This document shows positions 61,100 through 64,000 of a DNA stretch of 64,000 nucleotides, one piece after another; within the stretch, counting starts at the first letter, position 1; every line of letters begins with the position of its first letter. The stretch is from Actinomycetes bacterium. Its GTDB lineage: Bacteria > Actinomycetota > Actinomycetes > Mycobacteriales > Mycobacteriaceae. The translations under genes and the position numbers were made by a program. The stretch is taken from assembly GCA_023432405.1 (NCBI GenBank), contig JAEYUQ010000007.1:62001-126000 (forward strand), in the 5' to 3' direction. The notes under the pieces were generated by a model, which saw only the letters and a program-made list of their open reading frames with translations, did no database searches and was not told where the DNA came from.

Positions 61100-62083
61100 A
61101 TGCTTCGCTATCTAAGCCGCAAGATACTCGGCTGGGGACTGATGATTCTGGTAGCTGTGAATCTCACCTACTTCCTAGCAGCAGCGTTTCTTGATCCTCG
61201 CTCTAACTATGTAGGCAGGAATCCTCCCATCCCGGAAGCTCAGTTAGACACCATGCTCACCCCGTTGAATCTCAACGACAAGATCCCTATTCTGCAGCGC
61301 TGGTGGACCTGGTTTCGCGGTATTGTCTTTCACTGGGATTGGGGAGCTTCCCCCACAGGGGATTCCATCAACTCTCAAATCGGTTACCGCATCTGGGTGT
61401 CAGCAGAGCTTCTTGTGTTGGCCACCATAATCTCCGTGGTGTTGGGTATAGCTGTGGGCGTTTACACCGCCTCCCGGCAGTACAAACTGGGCGATCGCAT
61501 CTGGCAGGGTGTGTCCATCGTGGCTATGAATACTCACGTGGTGGTGGCTTCTCTGGTGGTTGTGTGGATTGCTATCACCATCAACCGCGTCACAGGCGTC
61601 AATGTTTTCTACGTCACAGGCAGTTCTTCCATTGGTGTGTCCGGTTTCTTTCCCACGCTCCTCGATGTAGCGCAGCACCTGATTTTGCCCACCATTTGTC
61701 TGGTGTTTATCTCCTATTCTGGCTATCACTTCCTGCAGCGTTCCATACTCTTGGACAACATTGATGCAGATTATGTGCGTACTGCCCGAGCTAAAGGGCT
61801 TACCAAGTCCCAAGCTATCCGAAAGCACGCTTTGCGCACGTCACTGATTCCGGTTGCCACCTCAGTGGCTTTTTCCATTCCCGGTATTTTTACCGGCGCT
61901 GTGATGACGGAGGCCATCTTCGGATGGAACGGAATGGGGCGCTATCTGGTGGATACCATTGCAAAAAATGACATTCACGGGGTGGTGGCGGTTGCTGCTT
62001 TTTCTGCCTTGACGACGGCTCTCGGCGCCATCTTGTCAGATATTCTTGTGGCCTTTTTAGATCCCCGGGTGAGGGTGAGTTAA
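61100..62083 (+). CDS. Peptide/oligopeptide ABC transporter permease (DppB/OppB type)
   Basis: The 327-residue permease has six helices. The N-terminal LSRKILGWGLMILVAVNLTYFLAA-type helix is followed by an external segment, and the C-terminal half carries the cytoplasmic EAA loop (DADYVRTARAKGLTKSQAIR). GAGGAGAT supports ATG 61100. A substrate-binding protein gene is not present upstream; it may lie beyond the window or elsewhere. It forms an operon with the next permease (no intergenic bases) and the ATPase. Confidence 0.92.
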   Translation: MLRYLSRKILGWGLMILVAVNLTYFLAAAFLDPRSNYVGRNPPIPEAQLDTMLTPLNLNDKIPILQRWWTWFRGIVFHWDWGASPTGDSINSQIGYRIWVSAELLVLATIISVVLGIAVGVYTASRQYKLGDRIWQGVSIVAMNTHVVVASLVVVWIAITINRVTGVNVFYVTGSSSIGVSGFFPTLLDVAQHLILPTICLVFISYSGYHFLQRSILLDNIDADYVRTARAKGLTKSQAIRKHALRTSLIPVATSVAFSIPGIFTGAVMTEAIFGWNGMGRYLVDTIAKNDIHGVVAVAAFSALTTALGAILSDILVAFLDPRVRVS

Positions 62084-62932
62084 ATGAGACGCCATCTCTA
62101 TCTTCGTCGTTTTCTCCGCAACAAGATGGCGGTTCTGGGGGCCGTGGTCTTTCTGTTCCTCTGTGTCCTCGCCCTCGTGGGGCCTGCTGTGTCTCCCTGG
62201 TCTTATGACGAACCAGATTTCCTGTCTCTAGCCATGCCCCCTAGTGCAGAGCACTGGTTAGGTACAAGCGCTTCAGGCAATGATTTGTTTGCCATGATTG
62301 TGCATGGTCTTGGACGCTCACTCATCATCGCTGTCAGCGTGTCAGTGACCACCACAGCTATTTCCGCAGTGGTGGGAACCTTGGCAGCACTCCTGGGTGG
62401 GACCCCAGAGAAGATCATTCTCACTGTCATCCATTTTCTCCTGTTGGTGCCTTCCTTCCTCATCATTGCGTTGGTGGTGTCCGGGCAAGGGGGAGATTGG
62501 AAACTACTCACGGTGGTCATGATCCTGTTTGGGTGGTTCTATCAGGCACGAGTGATCTGGTCTATGACCATTTCCCTGCGTGAACGCGAGTATGTGCGGG
62601 CAGCTCACTACATGGGAGTATCTCAGCTGCGCATCGCAGTGCGACATCTCATCCCCAATATCGGCTCTCTCCTCGTGGTGAATATGACCCTGGGGGTGGT
62701 TTCGGCGGTGATGAGTGAAACAGGGCTTTCTTTCCTGGGGTTAGGTGTGAAAATTCCTGATGTTTCTCTCGGGACCTTGCTGTCTGCCGGGGCAAATTCC
62801 TTGGAAGCCTCCCCCTGGGAGTTCTACTTTCCGGCACTGGTTTTGACAGTGCTCACCATCTCTATGGCGTTTATTTCCGATGGGCTTCGCGACGCCCTTG
62901 ATCCTAACTCCTCTGCAGGAGGGCAGGCATGA
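62084..62932 (+). CDS. Peptide/oligopeptide ABC transporter permease (DppC/OppC type)
   Basis: The 282-residue permease starts with RRHLYLRRFLRNKMAVLGAV, a DppC-type lead. HWLGTSASGNDLFAMIVHG is the conserved outer segment, and REREYVRAAHYMGVSQLRIA is the EAA loop. The C-terminal AFISDGLRDALDP is typical. It follows the DppB-type gene directly and overlaps the ATPase gene by 4 bases (ATGA). Confidence 0.92.
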   Translation: MRRHLYLRRFLRNKMAVLGAVVFLFLCVLALVGPAVSPWSYDEPDFLSLAMPPSAEHWLGTSASGNDLFAMIVHGLGRSLIIAVSVSVTTTAISAVVGTLAALLGGTPEKIILTVIHFLLLVPSFLIIALVVSGQGGDWKLLTVVMILFGWFYQARVIWSMTISLREREYVRAAHYMGVSQLRIAVRHLIPNIGSLLVVNMTLGVVSAVMSETGLSFLGLGVKIPDVSLGTLLSAGANSLEASPWEFYFPALVLTVLTISMAFISDGLRDALDPNSSAGGQA

Positions 62933-64000
62933 CGTCTCCACACTTCTCAGAACCCGTGCTAAGCGTACGTAATTTAGAGGTCTCCTTCCCCTCGGAGGCA
63001 GGAACGGTTCATGCCGTTCGGGGAATCGATTGTGACCTCAGACCTGGACAGACCTTGGCCATTGTGGGAGAGTCCGGCTCAGGTAAATCCGTGACCGCTA
63101 TGGCCATCATGGGGCTTCTCCCTGAATATGCGAAAGTCTCGGGTACGGTAACCGTCAACGGGCAATCTCTTCTCGATCTCAGCGATGAGCAGATGTCTGC
63201 CGTCCGGGGCAAGCAGATTGGCATGATTTTCCAGGATCCGCTGTCTGCTCTCACCCCAGTATTTGATGTGGGAACACAGATTTCCGAGGCGCTGTTAATC
63301 CATAACACGATGACCAGTCAGCAAGCCTGGAACCGTGCTGTAGAGCTTCTGGGTGTGGTGGGCATTCCGGATCCTGAGCGTCGCGCGAAATCCTTTCCGC
63401 ATGAGTTTTCCGGTGGAATGCGCCAGCGGGTACTCATTGCCATTGCTATTGCTAATAACCCGGCGGTGCTGATTGCCGATGAGCCCACCACGGCCTTGGA
63501 TGTGACTATTCAGGCGCAGATTCTGGATCTCATTAAGGTGGCACAGCAAGAAACTCAGGCAGCCACCATCATGATTACTCATGACATGGGAGTGGTGGCA
63601 GAGATGGCTGATGAGGTCATTGTGATGTATGCAGGTCGCCCCATCGAGCGCGGTAGTGTTTTCGATATTTTCACTACCCCGCGTATGCCTTACACCATTG
63701 GTCTTTTGGGGTCCATACCCTCGCTGAGTGCTCCCAAAGGAACCGCTCTGACCACCATTCCTGGAAATCCGCCCAAGGTCATTGACCTTCCTGAGGGGTG
63801 TTCCTTCGCGCCGAGGTGCCCCATTGCCACGGATGTTTGCACTACCTCGGAGCCGTTCCTGAACGACGTCGCTCAGGGGCACAAGGCTGCCTGCCACCGA
63901 GCCCAGGACATCGCGCAGGGACAGGTGCCAGCTACTGCTATTTTCCCCACTCCTGAGCTACCACAGGATATTTTTGCGGGAGTCTCCCTCCAGGAGCGTT
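62929..64000 (+). CDS. Peptide ABC transporter ATP-binding protein, 3' end outside window (probably fused DppDF)
   Basis: ATG 62929 starts an open frame of 357 codons that continues past the window. The first cassette has Walker A GESGSGKS, Q-loop FQDPLSALTP, signature FSGGMRQRVLIAIAIANNP, Walker B VLIADEPTTALD, and the oligopeptide-type C-terminal Cys cluster in CSFAPRCPIATDVC. The frame runs about 70 residues beyond that cluster without a stop, which is longer than a lone DppD and suggests a second fused cassette, as in actinobacterial DppDF. That part is not visible. Confidence 0.9.
   Translation, partial: MTSPHFSEPVLSVRNLEVSFPSEAGTVHAVRGIDCDLRPGQTLAIVGESGSGKSVTAMAIMGLLPEYAKVSGTVTVNGQSLLDLSDEQMSAVRGKQIGMIFQDPLSALTPVFDVGTQISEALLIHNTMTSQQAWNRAVELLGVVGIPDPERRAKSFPHEFSGGMRQRVLIAIAIANNPAVLIADEPTTALDVTIQAQILDLIKVAQQETQAATIMITHDMGVVAEMADEVIVMYAGRPIERGSVFDIFTTPRMPYTIGLLGSIPSLSAPKGTALTTIPGNPPKVIDLPEGCSFAPRCPIATDVCTTSEPFLNDVAQGHKAACHRAQDIAQGQVPATAIFPTPELPQDIFAGVSLQER

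Overview
The window looks like a chromosomal segment of a high- to moderate-GC actinobacterium of the order Mycobacteriales (Corynebacteriales). The evidence is gene content and order: a mprA-mprB-pepD-moaB stress locus next to a cluster of ribosomal protein genes; a FTHF cyclo-ligase - galU - Glp (MoeA-like) - rimJ - GlpR - tRNA-Ala block; pmt / rsmI / metG / tatD / rpfB / ksgA / ispE / ABC-F in the order known from Mycobacterium and Corynebacterium; and a 14-gene nuoA-N operon preceded by an atypical receiver protein, as beside nuoA in M. tuberculosis. Corynebacterium itself usually lacks nuo, so a relative such as a Lawsonella- or Dietzia-like organism fits better. That placement is inference.

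Layout. 1-4.7 kb: 5' part of a secreted alpha/beta hydrolase, purN-purH, a lipoprotein and a TetR regulator. 4.7-7.3 kb: a repeat-bearing spacer, then divergent rpmB-rpmG-rpsN-rpsR and rpmE-rpmF, all cysteine-poor (zinc-independent) forms. 7.3-13.1 kb: mprAB, pepD with a long repetitive acidic N-terminus, moaB. 13.1-19.2 kb: a small unknown gene, a SAF-domain protein, fthC, galU, then the divisome pair glp/glpR flanking rimJ, and tRNA-Ala(CGC). 19.2-23.6 kb: a lower-GC island with a two-gene BcgI-like restriction-modification system (fused nuclease-methyltransferase plus two-TRD specificity subunit) whose enzyme gene carries a G9 tract, then a structured RNA candidate and a frameshifted Abi-type gene. 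24-37.5 kb: DedA, DoxX, an orphan zinc-finger membrane protein, pmt, rsmI, metG, tatD, rpfB, ksgA, ispE, ABC-F, a monooxygenase-like protein and ppk2. 37.5-40.6 kb: an AT-richer accessory module with a small secreted protein, an ABC ATPase and two membrane proteins. 40.7-56.6 kb: the complete complex I operon on the minus strand, closed by a strong terminator. 56.8-64 kb: an unknown protein, a nucleosidase, prfC, pth and the start of a peptide ABC importer cut by the window edge.

How it fits together. Most of the window is housekeeping: purine synthesis, translation, quality control and cell-envelope stress (MprAB-PepD, Pmt, RpfB), cell division (Glp/GlpR) and respiration (Nuo). The parts most worth a second look are the putatively phase-variable R-M / RNA / Abi island beside tRNA-Ala, and the ABC module with its small secreted partner.
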